A stretch of 14,873 nt of DNA, from positions 1 through 14,873 of the forward strand of contig CAZBZG010000099.1 of assembly GCA_964496245.1 (NCBI GenBank). Direction: 5' to 3'. Shown here one piece after another: positions 7,900-14,873 of this stretch (within the stretch, counting starts at the first letter, position 1; every line of letters begins with the position of its first letter). The position numbers and the translations under genes are program-made. The notes beneath the pieces are model-generated. The model searched no databases, was not told the origin of the DNA, and was given only the letters and a program-made list of their open reading frames with translations. Source of the DNA: CAZBZG01 sp964496245. Its GTDB lineage: Bacteria; Planctomycetota; SZUA-567.

Positions 7900-9396
7900 T
7901 CAGAGCCAGCACCTGCCGTGGCCGGACGGGACGTAGCTCATGTGATCCACGGACGACGGTTGAAAGGCGAACCGGGTCTGCTCTTGCACCGGGAGCTCGA
8001 TGTCATGCCGGCCCAGGTCCATGACGCTGCGCCACGGCCGGTCGCCCCAGGCGTGGGACGCGTACAGATCCTGCGTGCGCCACATCTCCTTCAACAGCCG
8101 GTCGTGCAGGTCCGCCCGCACGTCCGCGCAGGCGGGATCGTCGATCCGGTTCTCCAGTTCGTACGGATCCGCTTGCAGGTCGTAGAGTTCGTCCGTGTCC
8201 AGGAGGTTGATGTTCAACTTGTGCGTGCGCGTCACCGCGGATCGGATCGGGTACCATCCGCCCTTGGTGCCGCCCTTGCCGAAGCGGTGCCAGACCATCA
8301 TGGCCATGTCCCGCACGCTCGTCTGTGGATCGCCGTCGAGCAGCGGGCGCAGGCTGACGCCGGGCAGGCATCCTGGGATCGCAAGGCCCGCGTAGTCCAG
8401 CATCGTGGGCAGGATATCCACATGGCTCGCCAGGCTGTGCGTGACCGCGTTCTCATGGCCTCCGGGGCGCCTGATGATGAAGGGCATGTTCGTGATTTCC
8501 TGGTACGGGTAGGGTCCCTTGTCGCGCAGGCCGTGCGACCAGGACATGTCCCCGTGATCGGACGTATACACGATCAGGGTGTCGTCCCCGTGCAGGCGCT
8601 CGACCGCGTCCAGCACCCGGCCGATCTGCCGGTCGATGAACGCGTTGCACCCGTAGAAGCGCCGGGCGTAGTTGCCGGCCGCGAAAGCCTCCCAGCACTG
8701 CTCCTCCGGCTCTTGCCGCAGCAGATGCTGCAACCGGGGTTTGCCGTCCACGGGCGCGTTGAAATTGGGCGGACGCTGGAGCTCCTCCCCGCTGAAGCGC
8801 TCCCAGTACGCGGGCGGGCACGGACTGGGACCGTGCGGCTCGTCGAAGGAGACGGCCAGGACGAACTTCTCATCCCCAACGGTCTCGAGAAACGAGATCG
8901 CCCTGGAGGCCACGCGATACCCCCAGATGGTCTCCTCGCTCAGCCCGCCCCGGCGCAGGTCGTCCGGCGATTTGGCGGTCATGTAGTTGCGAAAGCCCTC
9001 TTCGCCGATGTCCTCGAACCAACGCTTGCCGTCGTACCAGTACTCGTCCTCGAAGCCGCCGCCGGCCACGCCATCGCCGTAGTAGGCGCTGCCGTCCAGG
9101 TGCCACTTGCCCGTGTAGGCGGCGCGAAAGCCGTTCTGCCGGAAGATCTCGCCCATCAGGGGCACGTGCGCGTAGGTGGACATGTTGTTGGCGATGGCGC
9201 CGTTGTTCTGCGGGTACAGGCCCGAGAAGATGGCGCCGCGGGCGGGCGTGCACACGGGACAGGTCGTGTAGGCGTTTTCGAAGCGGAGTCCCTGCCGGCA
9301 AAGGCGGTCGAGGTTGGGCGTGTCGACCGCGGGGTTGCCGTAGGCGCCGACCATGGACTTGTTCTGGGTGTCGGTCATGATGAAGACGACGTTCAC
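7900..9396 (-). CDS. type I (formylglycine) sulfatase, signal-less
   Basis: A 498-residue sulfatase hydrolysing sulfate esters, in the alkaline phosphatase superfamily. The signature CTPAR places the formylglycine precursor at C49 with R53. Metal-binding elements are D9 in MTDTQ, and D280-H281 in SDHGDMSWSHG. Further active-site residues are K97 and H99 in TGKWHL, H188 in DEPHGPS and K293 in RDKGPYP. The second Asp of the common DD pair is Thr here (TDTQ), a variant I recognise from other sulfatases. The start is GTG at 9396, seven bases after GGAGGAG, and the first beta strand (VNVVFIMTD) begins at once, so no export signal exists. It should work in the cytoplasm on imported sulfated oligosaccharides, in contrast with the secreted neighbours. 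It requires a formylglycine-generating enzyme or anSME, none of which is in the window. It follows the CBM9/propeller gene by 58 nt. Substrate unknown. Confidence 0.95.
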   Translation of the reverse strand: MNVVFIMTDTQNKSMVGAYGNPAVDTPNLDRLCRQGLRFENAYTTCPVCTPARGAIFSGLYPQNNGAIANNMSTYAHVPLMGEIFRQNGFRAAYTGKWHLDGSAYYGDGVAGGGFEDEYWYDGKRWFEDIGEEGFRNYMTAKSPDDLRRGGLSEETIWGYRVASRAISFLETVGDEKFVLAVSFDEPHGPSPCPPAYWERFSGEELQRPPNFNAPVDGKPRLQHLLRQEPEEQCWEAFAAGNYARRFYGCNAFIDRQIGRVLDAVERLHGDDTLIVYTSDHGDMSWSHGLRDKGPYPYQEITNMPFIIRRPGGHENAVTHSLASHVDILPTMLDYAGLAIPGCLPGVSLRPLLDGDPQTSVRDMAMMVWHRFGKGGTKGGWYPIRSAVTRTHKLNINLLDTDELYDLQADPYELENRIDDPACADVRADLHDRLLKEMWRTQDLYASHAWGDRPWRSVMDLGRHDIELPVQEQTRFAFQPSSVDHMSYVPSGHGRCWL

Positions 9397-9454
9397 GAAA
9401 GCTCTCCTCCCGTGTTCTGTCCGGTTCGGATGCCTCACGCGTCTGCCCGGGCCG

Positions 9455-12400
9455 TCACTCCACGTCGGCCGTGCCCCATTCGGCCGGCTCCAGCCGGCTC
9501 TCGTGGGGGATGTCGTCGACCACGTTGGCCGTGAAGCTGTTGTTGCTCCAGTAGGCGCGGGCAAAGGAGCGGGTGCCTTCGGCATTGCCGAAGACATAGC
9601 CCGCGTCCATGCGCACCCGGCCGCCCGGCTGGGGCGTCCAGCCCAGGAGATCCAACGGTACGGTCAGCATGGTCGTGAACCCGGCCTCCGTCTTCGTGTA
9701 CTTCAGGCCGACGCGGTCGGTGCGCGCGATCCGGTCGAACGACTCCGTGCCCGTGGGCGAGCGGAGCACGATCGGCTCGCCCTTGAACCCCGCCACCTTC
9801 GGCCGGTAGACCATGGCCAGTGGTTTGCCGTCGTGGCGAGTGACCAGGAGCCGCACGTCGCCCGGCGCGGGGGTGGTGCGTTTCGGGTCCGCCTTGGGGT
9901 TCGCGGCGATCTGCAGGTCGAGGCAGTTGCCGCCGCGGAAGAGGATCTGCTCTTCGGGCGTGTTGTTCACCAGCGGATGCGGCGTGGTGACGTCGTAGCG
10001 CAGATACAGATGCTCGTCGTCGTAGGCGGTGCGGACCTGGAAGGCCCGCTTCTCGTCCACCTTCTTGCCGACCGGGTCGGCTTTGTCCAGCGCGTCCCGT
10101 CCCCGCGCCACGGTCAGCTTGGCGTGTCCAGCGGCCTGGGCCTTCCATTCGGCGAGCGCCTTGCGCGCGGTCTCGACCGCTTCCTCCGTGTGTTCGTAGG
10201 TGCCGCCCGCGAGCTTCTGCACGCTATCCAGGCCCTGCACCTCCCAGACGCGCACGTCCTGGCTGCCGTGGATCATGAAGTAGCGGTCCTCGCCCTCCAG
10301 GGTCAGCTTGACGAACGTGCCGTCCTGGCCTTCGTATTGGCCCGCGTTAGGCCCCAGTTCGGTCTGCACCCGGCCGTCCTGGAGCAGAGCGGCTACGTAC
10401 ACGCCGTCGCGGTTGAACAGATGATTCACGCCGAAGTAGGTCATGAGCGCGATGTAATCGCCGGCCACGCCCATGAATCCGGTCGAGCCCCAGAGTTTTC
10501 CGGGGCCGACCGGCGGCTTGCCGAGGCACTTCTTCCAGTGCGGGATGCCGGTGTACTTCCAGACGGCTTTGCCGTCTTGCGTCCATTTGGCGAACGTGCC
10601 GTTCGGGTCCTTCTCATACTGTTTGTCACGGCGCAGCGAGCCACCATTGTATCTGTAGACAAAGCCGTCCGCGTGGGGGGCCTGGCCGAACGGGATCTTC
10701 TCCGCCTTGGCGAAGTCGTAGATCGGCTGGCCGGCGTCGGTCACCCGTTTCGGCTGCAGGCGGTAGCCCGCGCTCATGTAGAGCGTCAGGTCCTTGCTCA
10801 ACGAGAGGTCCTCGTTGCGCGAGGCGTTGAAGTGTCGGTGGTAGGGCTTCTTGATGGGCAGCTCGGTCAGCTCGCCGGCCTGCACGCACTGGTCGTCGTT
10901 GGCGTCCTGCCAGAGGCAGGGGCCGCCGGGGGGCTCGTCGCCTTCAATCTGCACCTTCCCCCGGAAGGCCTTTCCGTTCTTGACGCGGAAAGTGGCCAAA
11001 AACGGCTTGAACACATTGCCCTCGCGGCGCAGGACCATGCTCGGCCCCACATGCTGGCCGAACATGTACTGCCGGTCGTTGGCGGCCGTGATGATCCTCG
11101 GAGACCCCTTGTGGTTGCCGGTGTCCTTCGGCGGGGGGACCATGCTCGGCGTGGTCTTGCGCCAGATCGTGGCCAGGGGGCGCGTCTCGTAGGTCTTCCA
11201 GTCGATGGTCCAGAGCACGTTGTGCCCGAGGATCTCGTCCGGCTTGTCCGGGTCGATGTTGCCGTAGGCGAAGTAGTGGCTGCCGCCGAAGAACTCGTCC
11301 ACGTTCTTGCCCGTCTGGGTGTTCCAGACGCTGACCCGTTTGGGGAATCTCGCGTTCTCGGCGACCCAGAGCCGGCCGCGCGCGTCGATGTCGATGCCGC
11401 CGGGCTGATACATGCCGGACGCATCGTAGGTGCCCTTGACCGGCCGGCCGCCGACCTTGCCGACGGTGCGCAGGAGCTTGCCCTTTGCGTCAAACACGCG
11501 GACCTGCTGCAGGTCGCCGGCCTGGGCGATGAAAACCTCGTCCCGGTCCGAGATCGCGATGCCGCGGGCCGCAACCAGTTCCTCGTCGATGAGCGGACTG
11601 ACCCGGCCGTCCTTGACCGTGACCACACGCCGGTCGCTGAAGGCGGCGAGCGAGCCGCCCGGGCGCAGGGCGAGCCGGCCCGGGGCCGGAACCGCCCAGG
11701 CGGCGGTGAGGTTGCCCGCCAGATCATAGACGCCGATCCGGTCCGCCGCGCCGTAGGCGACGTAGATGCGTTCGCGGTCGCAGGCCAGGCCCGTACACGC
11801 GGCTTCGCCGGCCCCTTCGGGAAGTGGCAACTTCTCCACCCCGGGCCGGAAGTTGAGCGCCCGCGAATCTGCGAGATTCAACACAGTGACCTGGCCGCTT
11901 CCCTGGAAACCGTGTCCGCCCGCGAAGAAGACCCGTTCGCCGTCCGAGGCCAGGTACTTGGCCGTGCGTTTGGAGCCCCACTGCTTCTGCCCGTCCAAAT
12001 CCACGCGGATGATGCCCCACCCGGCTTCCGCCGAGCTCCACGCCAGGATCATGCCGTCCTCGAGCGCGAGCACGGTCGTCGGCGTGCCGTGGTCGCCGCC
12101 CCAGCCACCGGTGTTGTCGTCCGTGGGATAGGGCGGATTGCCCGAGTTGTGCGCGCTGAAGCGGTACTCCATCTTGATGGGATCGTGCATCACGCCGCGC
12201 CAGGTGTAGGTGCCCGCCGGCAGCACCTCGCCCTTGTCGGTCAGGCCGTCCCAGCGTTCGGTGTTCACGCCTTCGGGCCGCTGGCTCTCGGCTACCAGAA
12301 TGCGCACCACCTTGCCGTCCGGGTCGAAGAACTGGATCGTGGTATCCCCGTTTCGGGGGAGCTCGTAGGTGAAGGTGAGCGGCAAGGGGCGCTCGGGCGG

Positions 12401-13276
12401 CAGATCGCCCTCCACCCACTCGCGGGGAATGTCGCCTTCGGGCATGAAACGGAGCGTGCCCCAGCAGGTGGCGTTTTGCCAGGGGAAGCCGGGCTTTGCC
12501 ATGATGTTGTACGACCACGATCCGCCGCCGCCGGTCTTGAGGCCGTCCGGCCGGCTCCAGAAGACCGCGACGGTGGCCCCGAGCGTGTCCTTGGGGCCGG
12601 GCACGCGCTTCATCGGGAGGGTCGTCCACGGAATGCGGTACTCGAATACATACCCCAGGCCGTCGTCGGCCTTGCGATAGGCTCCGTCGAAGTACTTGGC
12701 CGGTATATGCCCGTTCTCGTGCAGATCGGGACGCAGGGGGCCCTTGCCGGTCATGACCCGGAAGAGCGAGAGGGCGGGCTCTTTGCGGTCGGTGAAATAC
12801 CACAGCATCATGGTTCCAATCGGAGCGCCGCGGTACTTCTTGTTTCCGCGGGTGTATGCGAGCGGCAACTCTTCGTCCGGGTCGAGGCTGAAGAAGATCT
12901 GGCAGACGTCCGCGTCCCAGGCGCGTTTGGGATCGGTCAGCGGGTCGTGCCGGTTCATCATGGGCGAGCTGTCCCGTACCCGGCCGCCCACGTATAGCGC
13001 CTCGTCGTCGTACATCATGGCCAGGTCTGCGCTGCGGGTCGCCTTGGTGGCGGCCACGATGTAGTTGGTGACGTATCCAGAGAAGTCCCAGTCCTCCAGC
13101 GACCCATCGATCTTGACCTCGCCGGGCACGGGCACGACGAACAGCTCTTTGTTGTGCCCCCGGCCGCCGGCTGCAGCCGGGTCGGCTGCCAGCGCGGCTG
13201 CCAGGATTGCCAGCAACCACAGGGCCCGTCGTCCGCGCGTGACCACGTCTGCCTCGCCTCGTTCGTGCCTCTGCAT
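9455..13276 (-). CDS. secreted CBM9-like / FlgD-like / NHL beta-propeller / CBM9-like protein (1273 aa)
   Basis: ATG at 13276 follows AAGGAG with five to six bases between. Residues 14-36 are a signal peptide (RGRRALWLLAILAAALAADPAAA). Residues 50-295 match CBM9/DOMON-like sugar-binding domains: EVKIDGSLEDW near 53-63, DLAMMYDDEALYVGGRV, FEYRIPW. Residues about 298-364 are an Ig-like FlgD-type domain (WDGLTDKG, LPAGTYTW). Residues about 365-1000 look like a beta-propeller with NHL-type repeats, for example at 567-605 (RGIAISDRDEVFIAQ) and 625-656 (PGGIDIDARGRLWVAE). A second CBM9-like domain closes the protein (1054-1273; FQVRTAYDDEHLYLRYDV, ending NNSFTANVVDD). D791, N793, D795 and E802 form a textbook 12-residue EF-hand-type calcium loop. 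No hydrolase active site is seen, so a binding or scaffold role is most likely. It is the first structural gene after the regulator. Function inferred from domains only. Confidence 0.8.
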   Translation of the reverse strand: MQRHERGEADVVTRGRRALWLLAILAAALAADPAAAGGRGHNKELFVVPVPGEVKIDGSLEDWDFSGYVTNYIVAATKATRSADLAMMYDDEALYVGGRVRDSSPMMNRHDPLTDPKRAWDADVCQIFFSLDPDEELPLAYTRGNKKYRGAPIGTMMLWYFTDRKEPALSLFRVMTGKGPLRPDLHENGHIPAKYFDGAYRKADDGLGYVFEYRIPWTTLPMKRVPGPKDTLGATVAVFWSRPDGLKTGGGGSWSYNIMAKPGFPWQNATCWGTLRFMPEGDIPREWVEGDLPPERPLPLTFTYELPRNGDTTIQFFDPDGKVVRILVAESQRPEGVNTERWDGLTDKGEVLPAGTYTWRGVMHDPIKMEYRFSAHNSGNPPYPTDDNTGGWGGDHGTPTTVLALEDGMILAWSSAEAGWGIIRVDLDGQKQWGSKRTAKYLASDGERVFFAGGHGFQGSGQVTVLNLADSRALNFRPGVEKLPLPEGAGEAACTGLACDRERIYVAYGAADRIGVYDLAGNLTAAWAVPAPGRLALRPGGSLAAFSDRRVVTVKDGRVSPLIDEELVAARGIAISDRDEVFIAQAGDLQQVRVFDAKGKLLRTVGKVGGRPVKGTYDASGMYQPGGIDIDARGRLWVAENARFPKRVSVWNTQTGKNVDEFFGGSHYFAYGNIDPDKPDEILGHNVLWTIDWKTYETRPLATIWRKTTPSMVPPPKDTGNHKGSPRIITAANDRQYMFGQHVGPSMVLRREGNVFKPFLATFRVKNGKAFRGKVQIEGDEPPGGPCLWQDANDDQCVQAGELTELPIKKPYHRHFNASRNEDLSLSKDLTLYMSAGYRLQPKRVTDAGQPIYDFAKAEKIPFGQAPHADGFVYRYNGGSLRRDKQYEKDPNGTFAKWTQDGKAVWKYTGIPHWKKCLGKPPVGPGKLWGSTGFMGVAGDYIALMTYFGVNHLFNRDGVYVAALLQDGRVQTELGPNAGQYEGQDGTFVKLTLEGEDRYFMIHGSQDVRVWEVQGLDSVQKLAGGTYEHTEEAVETARKALAEWKAQAAGHAKLTVARGRDALDKADPVGKKVDEKRAFQVRTAYDDEHLYLRYDVTTPHPLVNNTPEEQILFRGGNCLDLQIAANPKADPKRTTPAPGDVRLLVTRHDGKPLAMVYRPKVAGFKGEPIVLRSPTGTESFDRIARTDRVGLKYTKTEAGFTTMLTVPLDLLGWTPQPGGRVRMDAGYVFGNAEGTRSFARAYWSNNSFTANVVDDIPHESRLEPAEWGTADVE

Positions 13277-13298
13277 GGTTTCTCCTTGGGGATCAGAG

Positions 13299-13318
13299 GG
13301 CCCGGCACCTGCCGGACC
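13299..13318 (-). other. GC-rich hairpin in the leader of the CBM9/propeller gene
   Basis: On the minus strand the sequence can fold as an 8-bp stem (GGTCCGGC with GCCGGGCC, one G-U pair) and a 4-nt loop AGGT. It lies between the regulator stop and the next gene's Shine-Dalgarno, about 12 nt upstream of the latter. No U-run follows, so it is not a standard intrinsic terminator. It could set relative expression by mRNA stability or attenuation. Confidence 0.4.
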
Positions 13319-13421
13319 GCGGATGCATGGATGCCGCTGGCAATGCGCAGCAGCCGTTGCTCTGCGTTTCAACGATCCGCGCGTGCGCGCCGACCGGATC
13401 ATGCTGCTGCCTGGATCGTGC

Positions 13422-14600
13422 TCAATCGTCGACTGCATGTTCAGCCTTCTGGGGCGCTGGCCCCGGGACGGGCTGTGCGAAGCCGTGCGCGGCGTACCCG
13501 CCCGCACAGCGCTTCTCGAATTCGGCCGCATCGATCGGCGCGAGCTGGTGCACGCCTCGCTCCTTACCGCCGCCGGACGCCGGGGAGAGGCATTGCAGCG
13601 CGGTGTGCAGGAATTCGACCAGATCCGCTCCCATGCGTTGGATGGGGGCGTGTTCCGTATAGGGCAGGGGGAAGTTCCAGTACCCGACCACCTCCAGTTC
13701 GCGCGAGAGGTCCACCCCCAGTTCCAGCAGGGCCCGTTCGACCGGTTCGACGAGATGGTCGTCCATGATCACGAGTCCGTCGGGCCGTTCGCCGGCAGGT
13801 GCGTCCAGCATGGCGCCGAGCGTGTGCTGCACCCACTTGGGGTAGTACGGATCCATGGGGTGGATCCAGCGGGCGGGTGAGTCAAAGCCATACCGGTCAG
13901 CCAGGTGCTGGAGCCTGCCGAGGGTCTCCTCCACGCTGAGCTTGAGGATGGTCACCCACGCCAGCTGGCGGCGGTTGCGCTCCACCAGCCACTGAACCGC
14001 CCGTTCCCAGAAGGCGGCTTTGTCCAACCGGACACGAAGCTTGAAGTTGGATCCAGCCGCGAGGGACATCAGCGGCACCGGGCATCGGGTCAGGAGTTCG
14101 CTCTTGGAGAGGCCGTAAGGCGGATAGGTGAAGAAGAGCGCCCGGAGTTGATCGGCGTGCAGGTCCTCCATCAAGGCGTCGTAGCCGGGGGAGGGGTTGC
14201 CCTTCTCGGTGGGGTCGAGATCGAAGTAGGGCACCAGTTCCCAGTCTGTGGCCCCATTCACGCGTTGGGCGGCCTCCCAGATGGCTGCGTAGCGCAGGTT
14301 CCAAGCATTGCTGCGGATCTCGTCGGGGTGGCCCGGGAAAACCAGGCCCACCCGTCGCTGATTGGGGGGAAAAGTGCGCACGAATCGCCCCTTGCGCGGG
14401 GCGCTTTCGACAAAGCCCTGTTCGACAAGCAGCTTCATGGCGCGTTGCACAGTGAGCCCGGAGGTCTGGTACTGTTCAGCCAGCGCCCGGTTGGACGGGA
14501 GCGGGCTTTCCGTAGGCAGATCACCGGTGACGATCTTCTGCCGGATGTCCGCAGCGATCTGGTCGCGGCCGGCTGAGGTGGGATCTGTCGTCTCTGGCAT
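13422..14600 (-). CDS. GntR-family regulator with LacI-type ligand-binding domain
   Basis: A 392-residue transcription factor. Residues about 12-76 are a GntR-type winged helix: DQIAADIRQKIVTGDL, LPSNRALAEQY (the recognition region), VQRAMKLLVEQGFV, and the wing PRKGRFV. From about residue 83 (RRVGLVFPG) to about 365 it reads as a periplasmic-binding-protein-like sensor of the LacI/GalR type (LRALFFTYPPY; GLVIMDDHLVEP; LEVVGYWNFPLPY). This is the chimera known from AraR-type sugar regulators. It most likely senses a sugar derived from the target glycan and controls the genes downstream. I chose ATG 14600 over an in-frame GTG at 14648 because the latter lies upstream of the predicted transcription start. 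Neither has a convincing Shine-Dalgarno, in contrast to all structural genes, which suggests low-level synthesis. The 145-nt spacer to the next gene has no clear promoter, so co-transcription is plausible. Confidence 0.88.
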   Translation of the reverse strand: MPETTDPTSAGRDQIAADIRQKIVTGDLPTESPLPSNRALAEQYQTSGLTVQRAMKLLVEQGFVESAPRKGRFVRTFPPNQRRVGLVFPGHPDEIRSNAWNLRYAAIWEAAQRVNGATDWELVPYFDLDPTEKGNPSPGYDALMEDLHADQLRALFFTYPPYGLSKSELLTRCPVPLMSLAAGSNFKLRVRLDKAAFWERAVQWLVERNRRQLAWVTILKLSVEETLGRLQHLADRYGFDSPARWIHPMDPYYPKWVQHTLGAMLDAPAGERPDGLVIMDDHLVEPVERALLELGVDLSRELEVVGYWNFPLPYTEHAPIQRMGADLVEFLHTALQCLSPASGGGKERGVHQLAPIDAAEFEKRCAGGYAAHGFAQPVPGPAPQKAEHAVDD

Positions 14601-14616
14601 GCGCGGTCCGGTCGAC

Positions 14617-14649
14617 TGTATTACCTTGGGTTGAGATAATGGTAACACA
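14617..14649. promoter_or_regulatory. inverted repeat, probable autoregulatory operator
   Basis: Arms TGTATTACC (14617-14625) and GGTAACACA (14641-14649) are inverted copies with one mismatch in nine, separated by 15 bases. The repeat covers the predicted -10 box and transcription start of the regulator gene, the usual place for a repressor site. Binding by the adjacent GntR-type regulator is inference. I did not find a second copy near the downstream genes. Confidence 0.45.
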
Positions 14650-14667
14650 GAGGCTGGGGGGCGTCAA
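14639..14667 (-). promoter_or_regulatory. putative sigma70-type promoter of the regulator gene
   Basis: On the minus strand TTGACG (14662-14667, five of six to consensus), then a 17-base spacer, then TACCAT (14639-14644, four of six). The predicted start is near 14632, giving a leader of about 31 nt to ATG 14600. An additional TATGAT further upstream, near 14690, lacks a well-placed -35. Confidence 0.4.
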
Positions 14668-14815
14668 GCCACATTCTCACAGAAATCTGGCGATCATAGC
14701 GGAATACACCGCATACGTCCAATCAAAGCGCCATAAATGGGTTACGGGGAATCTGCGGGGCTGCGCTATGCTGTGGCTGGGATCGGGTGGCCCGGGTTCG
14801 CCTCAGCGGCTGACG

Positions 14816-14868
14816 CGCGCGGTCTACATGCGCGCAGCGTACGCCTGCACCCACGCGCAGACCGCGCG
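14816..14868. repeat. 10-bp perfect inverted repeat at the window edge
   Basis: CGCGCGGTCT (14816-14825) and AGACCGCGCG (14859-14868), separated by 33 bases that include the palindrome GCGTACGC. It overlaps the end of the probable upstream reading frame, so it may be coincidence in GC-rich sequence. No U-run follows on either strand. Confidence 0.35.
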
Positions 14869-14873
14869 GATGC
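14824..14873 (-). CDS. probable C-terminal end of an upstream gene (partial)
   Basis: One minus-strand frame gives IRAVCAWVQAYAARM followed by TAG. Fourteen of its fifteen sense codons end in G or C, as in the real genes of the window, and the residues look like a helical protein tail. The other two frames give arginine-rich or proline-rich text. Only fifteen residues are visible, so no function can be given. The gap to the regulator start is 223 nt, so the regulator probably begins a separate transcript. Confidence 0.35.
   Translation of the reverse strand, partial: IRAVCAWVQAYAARM

Noticed and set aside
9353..12997. 1214-codon open frame on the plus strand
   Set aside because: It is antisense to the CBM9/propeller gene, whose minus-strand frame has a signal peptide, recognisable domains and a ribosome binding site; the plus frame has none.
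13299..13318. Intrinsic terminator after the regulator gene
   Set aside because: A stem is present but no U-run follows it on the minus strand.
13355..13374. CGTTG-N10-CAACG inverted repeat upstream of the CBM9/propeller gene as a second operator
   Set aside because: Arms of only five bases, unrelated to the repeat at the regulator promoter; expected by chance in a 145-nt spacer.
13277..13438. Upstream in-frame ATG (13438) for the CBM9/propeller gene
   Set aside because: It would overlap the regulator's end and bury the signal peptide; the ATG at 13276 has a proper ribosome binding site.
14598..14648. GTG at 14648 as start of the regulator
   Set aside because: No Shine-Dalgarno, and it lies upstream of the predicted transcription start. 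The winged helix is complete from ATG 14600.
1..14873. CRISPR arrays, tRNA/rRNA genes, insertion sequences or phage genes
   Set aside because: No regularly spaced repeats, RNA-gene signatures, transposase-like ORFs or terminal repeats seen on either strand.

Overview
The window is a high-GC bacterial scaffold in which every gene I can support lies on the minus strand. Transcription therefore runs from right (14.6 kb) to left (1 bp). The gene content is a chimeric GntR/LacI-type regulator, large secreted glycoside-hydrolase-like proteins, a type I sulfatase, an aspartoacylase-like hydrolase and a CBM9/beta-propeller protein. This fits a polysaccharide-degrading member of the PVC group (Kiritimatiellota, Lentisphaerota or Planctomycetota). 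That placement is inferred from gene content and base composition only; there is no rRNA or tRNA in the window.

Layout in transcription order: (1) 14824-14873, probable last codons of an upstream gene running off the edge; (2) 14601-14823, a spacer of lower GC than the genes, with a promoter overlapped by an inverted repeat; (3) 13422-14600, GntR-type regulator; (4) 9455-13276, secreted CBM9-like / FlgD-like / beta-propeller / CBM9-like protein with an EF-hand-like loop; (5) 7900-9396, type I sulfatase without signal peptide; (6) 6710-7873, succinylglutamate desuccinylase/aspartoacylase-family hydrolase without signal peptide; (7) 2472-6644, 1390-residue secreted GH42-like protein; (8) 2304-2471, a possible 55-residue ORF filling the spacer exactly; (9) 1350-2307, secreted ThuA/GATase-like domain protein cut by an assembly gap of 10 N (1340-1349); (10) 1-1339, an internal piece of a second GH42-like protein, quite possibly the same gene as (9). 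No stretch over 300 bases lacks a gene.

Spacers inside the cluster are short (26-164 nt) and each structural gene has a strong Shine-Dalgarno, so genes 3-10 look like one regulated unit. The model I infer is that the secreted GH42-like proteins and the CBM9/propeller protein bind and cut a sulfated, possibly acylated glycan outside the cytoplasm, and that the signal-less sulfatase and deacylase act on imported fragments. The regulator would sense a product through its LacI-like domain and probably represses its own promoter. No transporter, SusC/SusD pair or sulfatase-maturating enzyme is visible here, so those would have to be encoded elsewhere.
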